The notes below the pieces were generated by a model. The model did not search any database. It was not told the origin of the DNA and saw nothing but the letters and a program-made list of their open reading frames with translations. Of a stretch of 64,000 nucleotides of DNA, positions 8,188 through 16,849 are shown piece by piece. Position numbers and translations under genes: made by a program. The number at the start of each line of letters is the position of its first letter. Position 1 is the stretch's first letter. This DNA comes from Cryobacterium soli (GTDB lineage Bacteria; Actinomycetota; Actinomycetes; Actinomycetales; Microbacteriaceae): contig NZ_CP030033.1 in assembly GCF_003611035.1 (NCBI RefSeq), positions 3,782,001 to 3,846,000 on the forward strand, in the 5' to 3' direction.

Positions 8188-8760
8188 ATGAGCAACACCG
8201 ACTCCTCCAGCTCCGACGCGCCCGTGGTCGGCTGCGTCTTCGTCGGCACCAGTCTCGACGGATTCATCGCCCGTGAGAACGGTGATTTCGACTGGCTCAC
8301 CGCCGCCGGCGACGCCCTGGGCGAGACCGGCTACGACGAATTCTTCGCCGGGGTCGACGCCATGGTGGTGGGCCGCGCCACCTTCGACACCGTGCGCGGT
8401 TTTCCCGATTGGCCCTACGCCGGCAAGCGGGTGTTGGTGCTCAGCCGCACCCTGTTGCGCCGGGTCGATGCCGAGCAGGAGCCCGACACGACCGTGCACG
8501 CCACCCTCGCCGAGGTGATCTCGACGTTGCAGCAAGAGGGGCGCCGCCGGGTCTACGTCGACGGTGGCCGCACCATTCAGAGCTTCCTGCGCGCGGGCCT
8601 GATCCGCGAGATCACCATCACCCGGGCACCCGTGTTGCTCGGGTCGGGTATCCCGCTGTTCGGCCCCCTGGGCACCGATGTGCACCTGCACCACGTGGGA
8701 AGCCGGGACCTCGGCGCAGGTTTCACGCAGTCCACCTACGAGGTGCTCCCGCCCGACTAG
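8188..8760 (+). CDS. Dihydrofolate reductase / RibD C-terminal-like reductase
   Basis: A 190-aa protein of the RibD C-terminal/DHFR-like family. It reads VFVGTSLDGFIARENGDFDWL at the N-terminus (VGTSLDGFIARENGDFDWL), then AMVVGRATFDTV, and VYVDGGRTIQSFLRAGLI. These are the substrate and NADPH-binding positions of the fold. These stand-alone proteins are common in actinobacteria and rarely characterised. It is monocistronic, with a dispersed repeat after its stop. Confidence 0.86.
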   Translation: MSNTDSSSSDAPVVGCVFVGTSLDGFIARENGDFDWLTAAGDALGETGYDEFFAGVDAMVVGRATFDTVRGFPDWPYAGKRVLVLSRTLLRRVDAEQEPDTTVHATLAEVISTLQQEGRRRVYVDGGRTIQSFLRAGLIREITITRAPVLLGSGIPLFGPLGTDVHLHHVGSRDLGAGFTQSTYEVLPPD

Positions 8761-8792
8761 CGCGCGACCCGGTCACGACCGCCGCCTGGTGC

Positions 8793-8825
8793 GCTGGTTG
8801 AGCCTGTCGAAACCCGGTGAGGTGC
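8793..8825 (+). repeat. GGTTGAGCCTGTCGAAACC-type repeat
   Basis: GCTGGTTGAGCCTGTCGAAA followed by CCCGGTGAGGTGC. This is the cleanest copy of a dispersed element that recurs, usually between genes, at about 14956, 22140-22280, 36518-36608, 37291-37430 and 55766-55920. Confidence 0.7.
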
Positions 8826-8933
8826 GTCGAGAGCTCGGTTCGAGGGTCCGTGGCGCGGCTCAGCGAAGATGGCCTTCGTCGCCGCGCTGGCCCGTGCTGC
8901 AGCTGTGGCAGCGCAAGCGCCCCGCACAGCGTC

Positions 8934-9935
8934 CTAGTACCCGCGATAGCTGAGGCCCACCAGCGCCAGCACAACGACGACGGCTCCCGTCACGAGGAGC
9001 AGGTTCACCAGCCACACCCACAACGGAGCGGACCCGAGTCCGGCATGGCGGCGCAGCACCACGGTGCGGGCGATGAGGTACACCGGCGCGCCGAGCAACG
9101 ACCAGGCCCAGTGCGCCACCGTGCGATGCCGCCAGATGCGCAGCCGCAACACGTCCCGCTGCGCCGCCGCCAGCGTGAGCAGGTATGGCAGCAGCAATGC
9201 CCCGAGCTGCCACCACCAGGCCCGCGGTGCGGTCAAGGCCACGACCAGCGCCGCATACCCGGCCACCACCGAGATCCAGGGCATGAACGCGATCACCCAC
9301 ACGGATGCGCTGCTCCAGCGGCTCGGGATGTCCACGTAACGGTCGGCGGGGTGGTCGCGGCCGGCCGGCTGCAGGGACACCGTGTGTTCGAAACTGTCCT
9401 GGGCCGGCTCCGACTCCCGGTCCCAGCCGTAGCTGGTGATCGGGGCGATCCGCGGCACCGGCGGCGGCAGCGCCCGCGTCGCATCCGCCTGCTCGTCCAG
9501 CAGACGACGCTCCCGCCGGGTCAGCGGGCGGTCAGGGGCCTGGGCGGCGTCCGGGGTGCCGGGTGGTGTGTCAGAGGTGCCCGGCTGCGCGTCTGCGACA
9601 GGGGACGCATCCGGGGCGCCGGGCCGGGCGGCCGGGTCGGGGGACACATCCGGGGAGCCGGGCTGCGCGTCAGCGTCGCCGATGTCGCGCCCGGGCGGCC
9701 GCTGCCGGTCGGTGTCGGTCGCCGGCCGGGCGTCGGGCTCCGGCCGGTGTTCGACCATGGGCGCGCAGTGCTCGGTCCAGTCCAGCCCGCTCCACCAACG
9801 CAATTGGACGTCGTCGCCAGGGTCGACGTACCAGCCGGCCGGGGCCACGTATCCCGGATGCTCGTCCACGTGATCCCCCGATCGGGCATCTGCCCACCAC
9901 TTCAGAGTGGCCGCCGTGAGCGCCGGGGCGCTCAC
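8934..9935 (-). CDS. DUF2510 multi-pass membrane protein
   Basis: A 333-aa protein. Residues about 32-62 form a DUF2510 motif (PAGWYVDPGDDVQLRWWSGL, then DWTEH). A long Pro/Asp/Ala-rich linker runs from about 65 to 145. The C-terminal half has about four transmembrane helices. DUF2510 occurs on many actinobacterial membrane proteins without known function. It is followed, 21 bases upstream on the same strand, by the J-domain gene, so these probably form one operon. Confidence 0.82.
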   Translation of the reverse strand: MSAPALTAATLKWWADARSGDHVDEHPGYVAPAGWYVDPGDDVQLRWWSGLDWTEHCAPMVEHRPEPDARPATDTDRQRPPGRDIGDADAQPGSPDVSPDPAARPGAPDASPVADAQPGTSDTPPGTPDAAQAPDRPLTRRERRLLDEQADATRALPPPVPRIAPITSYGWDRESEPAQDSFEHTVSLQPAGRDHPADRYVDIPSRWSSASVWVIAFMPWISVVAGYAALVVALTAPRAWWWQLGALLLPYLLTLAAAQRDVLRLRIWRHRTVAHWAWSLLGAPVYLIARTVVLRRHAGLGSAPLWVWLVNLLLVTGAVVVVLALVGLSYRGY

Positions 9936-9956
9936 CCCAGTGTGGGGCGTGGCAAA

Positions 9957-11111
9957 TCAACAGGTGATGGTCTGAATGCCCGCGAACTCAGGCGCCGCGC
10001 TGAGGCCCTCCTCCACGATCAGGAACGGGACCTCCGCTTGTGCGGCCACCTGCCTGGTGGTCGTGCGGGTGGACGCCCCGTCGGGGGTGTCGGAGAAGCC
10101 CACGGTCACGGTCGCGACGGGGCAGTTCGTCTGGGTCGTGACCGACCAGACCCAGCAGCCGAACTCCGAGGTGCAGTTCGCCATCAGGGTGGCGTCGTCC
10201 ACCACCGGCAGAACGGATGCCTGCACCAGCAGGTCGGTGTTGGTAGATGCCTCTCCCGGCGGTGGAACCAGCACCTGGGTGATGCCGGGGGAGAGTTGGT
10301 TGCTCAGCAGCATCGCCAGGTACGCGCCCACCACGAGCACCCCCAGAACCGTGAGGAACACCCGCCACGGCGTGCGGGAACGCCGGGGCACAGGGCGCCA
10401 GGGGCCGCCCGTGGCTCCGGACGGAGCCGGGGGAGCCCAGTCTCGCGGTCCGCCGGGCCGGCCGTTCTGTGCCCCGGCCGCCGGCGATCGGGGGTCCGGT
10501 GGCCGGGTAGTCTGCGCGCGGCCGCCGTCGGCCCGGCCGCCCGGCTGCGGGGCGGCGTGCGGCGGGGGAGGCCAGTCACGTGGTGGGCCCGTCTGACTCG
10601 CGTATGTCCAGGATGCGGCGTCCCGGGCCCGAACGTAGTCGGCGAAGGTGAGCGTCTGCGGTGTCGAGGTGCCGGACCGGGGGCGCCCGCCCGACGGTGG
10701 CGGCCGGGTCGCGCCCGGTGCCGGCCGGGTCCCGCCTGGCGCTGCGGGTCGTGTCCCGTCGGGCGGCGTCGGTGGTGCGCCCGGCGGCGTGGGCCGCGTC
10801 GCGCCGGACGGCGCCGCCGAGCCGGGCGACGGCGTGCTGCTGCCGGCGTGCCGCCCCGGACCGGCCGGACGCCGTGCTTCCTCCGCTGCCGCCGCAGTCA
10901 ACCTGTTGTGCAGCACATCCCGGGCGTCGCACGCCCGGATGAACTCCGCGCTCGCGGCAGCCTGCTCGGCGGCCGACGCCCCCGCGAACCGGTCCGGGTG
11001 GCAGAGGCGCGCCCGCGCCCGAAAGGCCCGGTCCACCTCCTGCCGCGAAGCCGCCATGCCCACAGTGAGCACGGCCGAGGCGGCGGTCGGCGACATCGGT
11101 ACCCGCGCCAT
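9957..11111 (-). CDS. Membrane-anchored J-domain (DnaJ-like) protein
   Basis: A 384-aa protein. The N-terminal 70 residues form a J-domain with a canonical HPD triad at residues 38-40 in ARARLCHPDRF. A Pro/Gly/Arg-rich linker (about 75-245) follows, then one transmembrane helix (VFLTVLGVLVVGAYLAMLL) and about 110 residues predicted outside, with cysteines in NCTSEFGCW and TQTNCPV and a terminal ITC. J-domains stimulate Hsp70 ATPase; here DnaK would be recruited to the membrane. The start overlaps the previous gene's stop (TGATG). The outer domain has no recognised family. Confidence 0.8.
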   Translation of the reverse strand: MARVPMSPTAASAVLTVGMAASRQEVDRAFRARARLCHPDRFAGASAAEQAAASAEFIRACDARDVLHNRLTAAAAEEARRPAGPGRHAGSSTPSPGSAAPSGATRPTPPGAPPTPPDGTRPAAPGGTRPAPGATRPPPSGGRPRSGTSTPQTLTFADYVRARDAASWTYASQTGPPRDWPPPPHAAPQPGGRADGGRAQTTRPPDPRSPAAGAQNGRPGGPRDWAPPAPSGATGGPWRPVPRRSRTPWRVFLTVLGVLVVGAYLAMLLSNQLSPGITQVLVPPPGEASTNTDLLVQASVLPVVDDATLMANCTSEFGCWVWSVTTQTNCPVATVTVGFSDTPDGASTRTTTRQVAAQAEVPFLIVEEGLSAAPEFAGIQTITC

Positions 11112-11617
11112 CAGCGCTCTCCGGTCGAACGCAGGTATCGCGCGTAGTGGGCCCGGTCCGACGCGGCCTTCAGCTGTTCGGCCGTGTCCCGGATGCTGGT
11201 CACCAGGGCGGCCTCGATCTGCCGTACCCGGGCGCGGGCCTGCCAGGTCTTGATTCCCACGGTGATCAGGGCGGCCAGGTGAAGCAGGATGCGCCAGCTC
11301 GGCTGAGTGCCCTCGACTATCCCGAAGACGGTGTAGCCGGCGAAGAGCACACAGAGCACCACACCGGCGTACAGGTTCCAGCGCGCTCGGCGCAGGGAGG
11401 GGCGCGCCATCCGCCGCCAGGCCGCATCGTTGCGGCTCCAGAATGTCCAGCGCGGGGGCGAGTGCGGGCAGCCCGGTACGGGCACCCAGCCCGGCGGCGG
11501 CTGCCAGCCCAGGTGGGTGTTCACCCACTCGAGGGTGGGTGTGGGCCAGCCGGGTGGACCGTGAAAGACCAGCGGCAGGTGCTCGGCAGCGGTCTGCGCA
11601 ATGGGCGTGGTCGACAC
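11111..11617 (-). CDS. Hypothetical membrane protein upstream of J-domain gene
   Basis: A 168-aa protein that I do not recognise. The N-terminal 80 residues are Pro/Trp-rich (GPPGWPTPTLEWVNTHLGW, then PPPGWVPVPGCPHSPP). Two transmembrane helices follow (NLYAGVVLCVLFAGYTVFGI and a second around WRILLHLAALITVG), then a polar, partly helical tail. It overlaps the J-domain gene by one base (TGATG), so they are translationally coupled. The context implies a shared membrane complex. Confidence 0.72.
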   Translation of the reverse strand: MSTTPIAQTAAEHLPLVFHGPPGWPTPTLEWVNTHLGWQPPPGWVPVPGCPHSPPRWTFWSRNDAAWRRMARPSLRRARWNLYAGVVLCVLFAGYTVFGIVEGTQPSWRILLHLAALITVGIKTWQARARVRQIEAALVTSIRDTAEQLKAASDRAHYARYLRSTGER

Positions 11618-11745
11618 CCGCCGAGGCTAGTGGCGCGTGCCAAGCCGCGCCAGAACCCCGTCCGGGGCGGCACCGCGTCTCGTTCTGAGGAGATAGTGGA
11701 TTTGAGAGGACGCGATCGTTTCGGGCGTATTCGGCGGGTGCCGGC

Positions 11746-12054
11746 TCAGGGCACCAGGTTGCTGAGCGCGAGAATCCCGTAGGCCATCACCAGCGGGGCG
11801 ATCTGCACGAGAAACACGCCCGCGCCGAGCAACAAGCCCAGCAGCGCGAACGCCGTGCCGCGCAGCGTCTTGTCGCGTCGCAGCTCCCGCCGCGCGGCAC
11901 CGGCGATGAGCACCGCGATACCGCCGAGGAGCATGTTGAACGGCGCCGGCAGGAACACCGCGATCAGCCCGACCGGGAACGCGAGGACCGCCTTGCCTGA
12001 GTAGCGGGGCACGGAAGCTCCGGCTGACGTTGCGGTGCTGTCCTGGACGGTCAT
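11746..12054 (-). CDS. Small membrane protein (paralogue of the next gene)
   Basis: A 102-aa protein with two to three hydrophobic segments. It shares VPRYSGKAVLAFPVGLIAVF, PAPF, RRELRRDKTLRG and LLGLLLGAGVFLVQ with the protein at 12141-12440, showing tandem duplication. The ATG at 12054 is preferred over an upstream start because the paralogue begins at the equivalent position. No function is known; DUF4190-like proteins share this topology. Confidence 0.7.
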   Translation of the reverse strand: MTVQDSTATSAGASVPRYSGKAVLAFPVGLIAVFLPAPFNMLLGGIAVLIAGAARRELRRDKTLRGTAFALLGLLLGAGVFLVQIAPLVMAYGILALSNLVP

Positions 12055-12140
12055 GGTGCCCAATCTACGACCTCTTGCGGGTCGGCGTTGCGGGCTTCGA
12101 CGAGCTCGACGGTCGATGCCCGCGTCCATTCACTACGAGG

Positions 12141-12440
12141 TCAGGCGGCCCACGTAAGGAACCAGGCCGTCATCAGCCACGGCAGCAATTGGAACAGAAC
12201 GACCCCCGCTCCGAGCAGGAAGCCCAGCAGCGACAACCTCGCACCGCGCAGGGTGTCGTCCCGTTTCAGCTCGCGTCGGGACAGTATCGCCACGACGATC
12301 GCGAACACTGCGACGATCGTCCCGAACGGCGCCGGAACGAAGACGGCGAGCAGCCCCGCCGGCAACGCCAGCACGGCCTTGCCCGAGTATCGGGGCGCGA
12401 CCCCGGCCGGGGTCGTTACGGGGGTGATCTCAACGGCCAT
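12141..12440 (-). CDS. Small membrane protein (paralogue of the previous gene)
   Basis: A 99-aa protein clearly related to the one at 11746-12054 (APRYSGKAVLALPAGLLAVF, PAPFGTIV, RRELKRDDTLRGARLSLLG). It has the same two- to three-helix layout with a charged central loop. The two lie 86 bases apart, each with its own start region. The function is unknown. Confidence 0.7.
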   Translation of the reverse strand: MAVEITPVTTPAGVAPRYSGKAVLALPAGLLAVFVPAPFGTIVAVFAIVVAILSRRELKRDDTLRGARLSLLGFLLGAGVVLFQLLPWLMTAWFLTWAA

Positions 12441-12606
12441 GGTGCTGACGCTAGCGCCCCGGCGCCGTCAGCACCAGCACTGGGCGCGCCCGCCGTTGAG
12501 GTGGAGACTTTCGCCACACGCCGGTACCGCGGGCGGCGGATGCGGCGATTCGCGGGAATCTGAGCCTTTGCAACCGCTCCGCTCGAGCGACTGCGGCACT
12601 AGAGCA

Positions 12607-12636
12607 TTGACACGCAAGTCATAACTTGCCTATCGT
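12607..12636 (+). promoter_or_regulatory. Autoregulated, probably leaderless promoter
   Basis: A -35 TTGACA (12607-12612), the inverted repeat GCAAGT-CATA-ACTTGC (12614-12629) and a -10-like TATCGT (12631-12636) are packed together. A transcript starting about 7 bases after the -10 would begin at or next to the GTG at 12644. This suggests a leaderless mRNA whose promoter is blocked by the ArsR-type product. Confidence 0.6.
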
Positions 12637-12643
12637 GGGCACC

Positions 12644-12967
12644 GTGGCTGACATCTTCAAGGCGCTGGCGGACCCCACCCGCCGCATCATCCTCGACGAG
12701 CTGACCGCCCGAAACGGCCAGACGCTTTTCGAGCTGTGCTCACGCCTGCTGACCAACCACGGGCTGGCGTCATCCCGGCAGGCGATTTCGCAGCACCTCG
12801 ACGTGCTCGAGGGCGCTGGTCTCGTCGAAACCCGGCGGGAGGGCCGCTACCGGTACCTCTACATCCAGACCGGGCCGCTCGAATCGATGGCGGACCGGTG
12901 GCTGCCGGCAGAGGCCGCCCCGGACGATGCGAGAGCCGACACCGAATTGAGAGAGGAAACGACATGA
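12644..12967 (+). CDS. ArsR-type HTH regulator
   Basis: A 107-aa winged-helix protein starting VADIFKALADPTRRIILDEL, the classic ArsR opening. A recognition region follows at about SSRQAISQHLDVLEGAGLV. No cysteine metal site of the CxC type is seen, so it is more likely a member controlling VOC/AHSA1-type genes than a metal sensor. The GTG at 12644 matches the family N-terminus and the probable transcription start; a TTG at 12626 is possible but unlikely. It overlaps the VOC gene by four bases (ATGA). Confidence 0.85.
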   Translation: MADIFKALADPTRRIILDELTARNGQTLFELCSRLLTNHGLASSRQAISQHLDVLEGAGLVETRREGRYRYLYIQTGPLESMADRWLPAEAAPDDARADTELREETT

Positions 12968-13350
12968 GAATCCAGATGGCGAGTGTGTTCGTCGACGACC
13001 AGGCGAAGGCGCAGCAGTTCTATACCGAGGTACTCGGGTTCACCACGAAGAACGACATCCCCCTGGGGGATGACCGCTGGCTCACGGTGGTGTCGCCGGA
13101 GAACCCCGACGGCACCGAGCTGCTGCTCGAACCCAGCGGGCACCCCGCGGTGAAGCCGTTCACCGAAGCGCTCGTGGCCGACGGCATCCCGTTCACCCAA
13201 TTCACGGTCGACGATGTCGCCGCCGAATACGAACGGATGCTGGCGCTGGGGGTGCGCTTCACCCAGCCGCCGACCGTGATGGGTCCGGTGACCACCGCGG
13301 TGTTCGACGACACCTGCGGCAACCTGATCCAGCTGGTCAGCCCCGTCTGA
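12964..13350 (+). CDS. VOC family protein
   Basis: A 128-aa single-unit VOC protein: MRIQMASVFVDDQAKAQQFY at the start, EVLGFTTKNDIPLGDDRWL (shortened), and VFDDTCGNLIQLV at the end. A Glu-type metal ligand expected in the last strand is replaced by Gln (NLIQL), so metal binding may be weak or absent. It is coupled by ATGA overlap to the ArsR regulator and under the operator at 12614-12629. Confidence 0.87.
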   Translation: MRIQMASVFVDDQAKAQQFYTEVLGFTTKNDIPLGDDRWLTVVSPENPDGTELLLEPSGHPAVKPFTEALVADGIPFTQFTVDDVAAEYERMLALGVRFTQPPTVMGPVTTAVFDDTCGNLIQLVSPV

Positions 13351-13457
13351 GGCCGAAGCGCGGCCGACCCGGACGGTCTGCGCGCGTGGACGCATCCGTC
13401 GGCGGCCGCGCCCGGCGCGGCACCCGGCGGCGGCGCCAGGCCGAGACGCCGGCCGGG

Positions 13458-14516
13458 CTACAGCCAGCGGCGCTGCTTGAAGATGCCCCAGAGCCCGAAC
13501 CCCATCAGCGCCATCGCGGCCACGGCCAGCGGGTAGCCGTACTGCCAGTGCAGCTCGGGCATGGTGTCGAAGTTCATCCCGTAGATCGTGCCCACCAGGG
13601 TGGGGGCGAACAAGATCGCCGCCCACGCGGAGATCTTCTTCACCTCCTCGTTCTGCGCCAAACTCACTTCGGTGAGCCGTCGGGTTTCTTCGTTCTGGGC
13701 CAGGCCGGCCTCGGAGATCCGGCGCATCTCGTCGTTCTGCTGCTGGGTCACCAGGGTGGCGTGCACGGTGAGGGCGTTCTCCAGCAAGGCCCGGAATGAG
13801 TCGGCCTGCTCGGTGACCCGCAGCACGTGGTCGAGCACGTCGCGGAATGAGCGCTGCAGTTCCACGTCCACCTGATACTTCTCCGAGCCGCGCAGCAGCC
13901 CCTCGAGCATGCCGCGCAGGGGCCGGGTGGCGCGCTGGAACGCGATGACCTCACTGAGCAGCTCGTAGATGCGCCGGGACACCGAGGGGTCTCCGCCGAA
14001 GAGCTGGTCCTCGATCTCGTCGATGTCGTTCTCCAGGCCGGCGATCACCGGCCCGTAGCCATCCACGACCTCGTCGAGCACGGCGTGCAGCACGGCTTCG
14101 GGTCCACGGGCCAGCAGTGCCGGGTTTGACTCCATCCGCCGGCGCACGTTCGCCAAGTCGGGGTTCTCGGCGTGCCGCACGGTCACCACGAAGCCCGGGC
14201 CGATGAAGACGTGCACCTCGCCGAACTCCACGGTCTCCTCGGCGTCGAGGTACCAGGCCGGCCGCAGCACCACGAACAACGTCTCACCGAAGCGCTCGAG
14301 CTTGGCCCGCTGGTGGCCTGTCAGAGCGTCTTCCACGGCCAGCGGATGCAACGAGAACTCGTCGGCAACGCTGCGGATCTCGCTTGCATCCGGGCGGTAC
14401 AGGCCGATCCATGCCATGCCGGCATGCGCATGTAACTGCGCGTACGTCTCGTCGAGGCTGTGCGGGCTCGCGGTGCGTCGCCCGGTCACGTAGATGCCGT
14501 TGTCGATGAGTGCCAT
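13458..14516 (-). CDS. corA: CorA-family magnesium/cobalt transporter
   Basis: A 352-aa protein with a large cytoplasmic N-terminal domain rich in helices and two C-terminal transmembrane helices. The signature GMN is at residues 313-315 (TIYGMNFDTMPELHWQYGY), followed by the last helix and a basic tail KQRRWL. CorA forms pentamers that carry Mg2+ inward. The start at 14516 has a GGAG about 7 bases upstream. The leader was examined for an M-box Mg2+ riboswitch and none was recognised. The gene stands alone. Confidence 0.92.
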   Translation of the reverse strand: MALIDNGIYVTGRRTASPHSLDETYAQLHAHAGMAWIGLYRPDASEIRSVADEFSLHPLAVEDALTGHQRAKLERFGETLFVVLRPAWYLDAEETVEFGEVHVFIGPGFVVTVRHAENPDLANVRRRMESNPALLARGPEAVLHAVLDEVVDGYGPVIAGLENDIDEIEDQLFGGDPSVSRRIYELLSEVIAFQRATRPLRGMLEGLLRGSEKYQVDVELQRSFRDVLDHVLRVTEQADSFRALLENALTVHATLVTQQQNDEMRRISEAGLAQNEETRRLTEVSLAQNEEVKKISAWAAILFAPTLVGTIYGMNFDTMPELHWQYGYPLAVAAMALMGFGLWGIFKQRRWL

Positions 14517-14811
14517 GGTCGTACTCCGTCGGTCGGTCGACGAGAGCGCGCAAGCAAGCCGGGGGAGGAACCGCGCGTCAGAGATCGACGGACGGAGAGC
14601 CACCCCGCACAGGGAGGTTCAGGAGGCGCACCATCTCAGCGCGGGCCGCTCCCGACGAATCAGAGAGACAGGACGAAGACGACACCCGCAGCGGAGATGG
14701 AGCGCGGACTATCACCAGCCATGGCCGCTCACCCGCCTTCGATCGAAGTGTGTCGTGGCCCTGCCTGGGCCTCGAATACCGTACCACCCGAAAATGACGG
14801 ATGCGTCGCGC
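14517..14811. other. Gene-free stretch upstream of corA
   Basis: No gene is supported in 14517-14811. On the corA strand it holds pyrimidine-rich sequence with several short complementary segments but no known riboswitch pattern. The stretch continues into dispersed repeats at 14812-14984. Confidence 0.4.
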
Positions 14812-14880
14812 TTCACCGCACCTCGTATGGCTGGATGCGCCCCCTATAGCGGGCGCTATCGCCGGGAGGTGGTGCGGTGA
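14812..14880. repeat. CTATAG-centred palindromic element, copy 1
   Basis: An imperfect palindrome with CTATAG at 14844-14849. The outer arms TCACCGCACC and GGTGCGGTGA pair, and the interior contains TATGGCTGGATGCGCC as in the copies at 41114 and 47605. GGGCTTCGCTGCAC follows at about 14889, an inverted form of a tail found next to those copies. Confidence 0.7.
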
Positions 14881-14955
14881 GCATCCGCGGGGCTTCGCTG
14901 CACAGGGGGTGCACCGGCCAGCCTCGCACGATCCCTTCACAGAGGCGACCCATCC

Positions 14956-14984
14956 GCTGGTCGAGCCTGCCGAGACCTCGCGAC
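14956..14984 (+). repeat. GGTTGAGCCTGTCGAAACC-type repeat
   Basis: A diverged copy, GCTGGTCGAGCCTGCCGAGA followed by CCTCGCGAC, ending just before the stop of the ABC ATPase gene. Confidence 0.6.
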
Positions 14985-14987
14985 CCG

Positions 14988-15797
14988 CTAGACCGGCGCA
15001 ACCACGTTGTGCCGGCCGATGGGCAGCATCATCGGGCGGCCCGACGTCGGGTCCTCGAGCACCCGGCTCGAAAGCCCGAACACCGCCTGCACGGTCTCCT
15101 CGGTGAGCACCTCGTGCGGGGTGCCGACGGCGTGCACGCGGCCATCCGCCAGGGCGATGAGGTGGTCGGCGTACCGGGCGGCGAGGTTGAGGTCGTGCAG
15201 CACCATCACGATGGTGGTGCCGCGGGCCTGATTGAGGTCGGTGAGCAGGTCGAGCACCTCGATCTGGTGGCTCACGTCGAGGAACGTCGTGGGCTCGTCA
15301 AGCAGCAGCAAGTCGGTCTGCTGGGCCAGCGCCATGGCGATCCACACCCGCTGGCGTTGCCCGCCGGAGAGCTCGTCCACGGCCCGGTCCGCCAGCACTG
15401 CGATCGAGGTGGCGTCGAGCGCCGCCGCGACGGCCTCGTCGTCCGCAGCGCTCCAGCGGGAGAACATGCGCTGGTGGGGGTTGCGGCCGCGGCCCACGAG
15501 GTCGGCGACCGTGATGCCCTCCGGCGCGATCGGCGATTGTGGCAGCAGCCCCAGCGTGCGGGCCAACTCCTTGGCGGGCATCCGGTGCACCTGCTTGCCG
15601 TCGAGCAGCACCTGGCCGGCCCGAGGCGGCAGCAGCCGCGACATCGAGCGCAGCAGGGTGGACTTGCCGCAGGCGTTGGCGCCCACGATCGCGGTGATGC
15701 GCCCGGCCGGCACGACCAGGTCGAGGCCCTCGATCACGGTGCGGTCGCCGTAGCCGAGGGTGAGGTTCTCCACCGCCAGGGTATGAATGACTGTCAC
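14988..15797 (-). CDS. Siderophore ABC importer, ATPase subunit
   Basis: A 269-aa ABC ATPase of the FepC/FecE type. Walker A is GANACGKST at residues 39-47, followed by the LSGGQRQRVWIAMALAQ signature and LLLLDEPTTFLD Walker B. The Cys in Walker A is typical of iron-siderophore ATPases. The GTG at 15797 overlaps the permease stop (GTGA), making it the last gene of a four-gene operon. It powers import with the two FecCD permeases and the lipoprotein. Confidence 0.92.
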   Translation of the reverse strand: MTVIHTLAVENLTLGYGDRTVIEGLDLVVPAGRITAIVGANACGKSTLLRSMSRLLPPRAGQVLLDGKQVHRMPAKELARTLGLLPQSPIAPEGITVADLVGRGRNPHQRMFSRWSAADDEAVAAALDATSIAVLADRAVDELSGGQRQRVWIAMALAQQTDLLLLDEPTTFLDVSHQIEVLDLLTDLNQARGTTIVMVLHDLNLAARYADHLIALADGRVHAVGTPHEVLTEETVQAVFGLSSRVLEDPTSGRPMMLPIGRHNVVAPV

Positions 15798-16849
15798 AGG
15801 GAGCCTCCGGCGCGGTTGGTGCGGATGATGAGGTAGATCAGGTACGGCGCCCCGAGCACGCCGGTGACGACGCCGACGGGAAACCGGGTGCCGAACGCGT
15901 ACTGGCCGGCGAAGTCGCCCACCAGCACGAGCAGCGCGCCCACGAGCGCGGCCGGCACGAGCAGCGAGACGCCGGGGCCCACGATGCGGGAGGCGATGGG
16001 CCCGGCCAGGAAGGCGACGAACGCGATGGGCCCGGCTGCGGCGGTGGCGAACGCGATGAGCCCCACGGCAGCGATGATCATGATCACCCGGGAGCGTTCC
16101 ACGCGCACGCCCAGGGCGGATGCGGTGTCGTCGCCGAGCTGGCTCATCGACAGGTTGCGGGACTGCCCGAGCAGCACCGGCGCGAGCACCAGCAGGGCCA
16201 CGAACACCGGCAGGGTCTGCGTCCAGCTGCTGCCGTTCAGGCTGCCGGTGAGCCAGCGCATGGCCACCTGCAGGTCCCATTCGGCGGCCTGGGAGAGCAC
16301 GTACGCGGTCATGCTGTCGAGCATCGCGGCCACACCGATGCCGATCAGGATCAACCGGGTGCCGGCCACACCGCCCTTGTACGCCAGAGCGTAGATGGCC
16401 AGCGCCACGACGAGGCCCGAGACGATGGCGACGATGGAGACCGCGGTGGACCCGTAGCCCAGCACGATGATCGAGAACGCGGCGGCGGCACTGGCGCCGG
16501 AGCTGATGCCGATGATGTCGGGGCTGGCCAGGGGGTTGCGCAGCATGGTCTGGAAGGTCACGCCGCCCAGGCCGAAGCACAGCCCGGCGAGCACGGCGAG
16601 CGTGGCGCGGGGCAGCCGCAGCCGGCCCACCGTGAAACCGGCGCCGGGCACGTCCTGGCCGAACACCACGCGCAACACATCGGCGGGGGAGTAGTTGGTC
16701 TGGCCGACCATCAGGCTCACGAGGTAGCCGGCCACGATGAGCAGCGCCAGCACGGTGATCACGGTGCGGCGACGGATGCGGCGGCGCGCTCGGCTCTCGG
16801 CCACGGCCTGCGCGGTCGACCCGGTCGGGTGGGTCGCAAGGAGGCTCAC
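15794..16849 (-). CDS. Siderophore ABC importer, FecCD permease 2
   Basis: A 351-aa FecCD-type permease with about ten transmembrane helices. It contains GGVTFQTMLRNPLASPDIIG, the conserved family segment, and AAGPIAFVAFLAGPIASRIV near the ATPase-contact loop. A polar, Arg-rich N-terminus of about 30 residues precedes the first helix. It overlaps both neighbours by four bases. Confidence 0.92.
   Translation of the reverse strand: MSLLATHPTGSTAQAVAESRARRRIRRRTVITVLALLIVAGYLVSLMVGQTNYSPADVLRVVFGQDVPGAGFTVGRLRLPRATLAVLAGLCFGLGGVTFQTMLRNPLASPDIIGISSGASAAAAFSIIVLGYGSTAVSIVAIVSGLVVALAIYALAYKGGVAGTRLILIGIGVAAMLDSMTAYVLSQAAEWDLQVAMRWLTGSLNGSSWTQTLPVFVALLVLAPVLLGQSRNLSMSQLGDDTASALGVRVERSRVIMIIAAVGLIAFATAAAGPIAFVAFLAGPIASRIVGPGVSLLVPAALVGALLVLVGDFAGQYAFGTRFPVGVVTGVLGAPYLIYLIIRTNRAGGSL

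Noticed and set aside
8817..11147. 776-codon plus-strand frame over the DUF2510 and J-domain genes
   Set aside because: Arg/Gly/Pro-rich low-complexity translation. The opposite strand shows a DUF2510 motif, membrane helices and an HPD triad.
14517..14760. M-box (Mg2+) riboswitch before corA
   Set aside because: The leader lacks the GGTGAGGCTCC core and the CGCTGCTGCC-type segment of known M-boxes.
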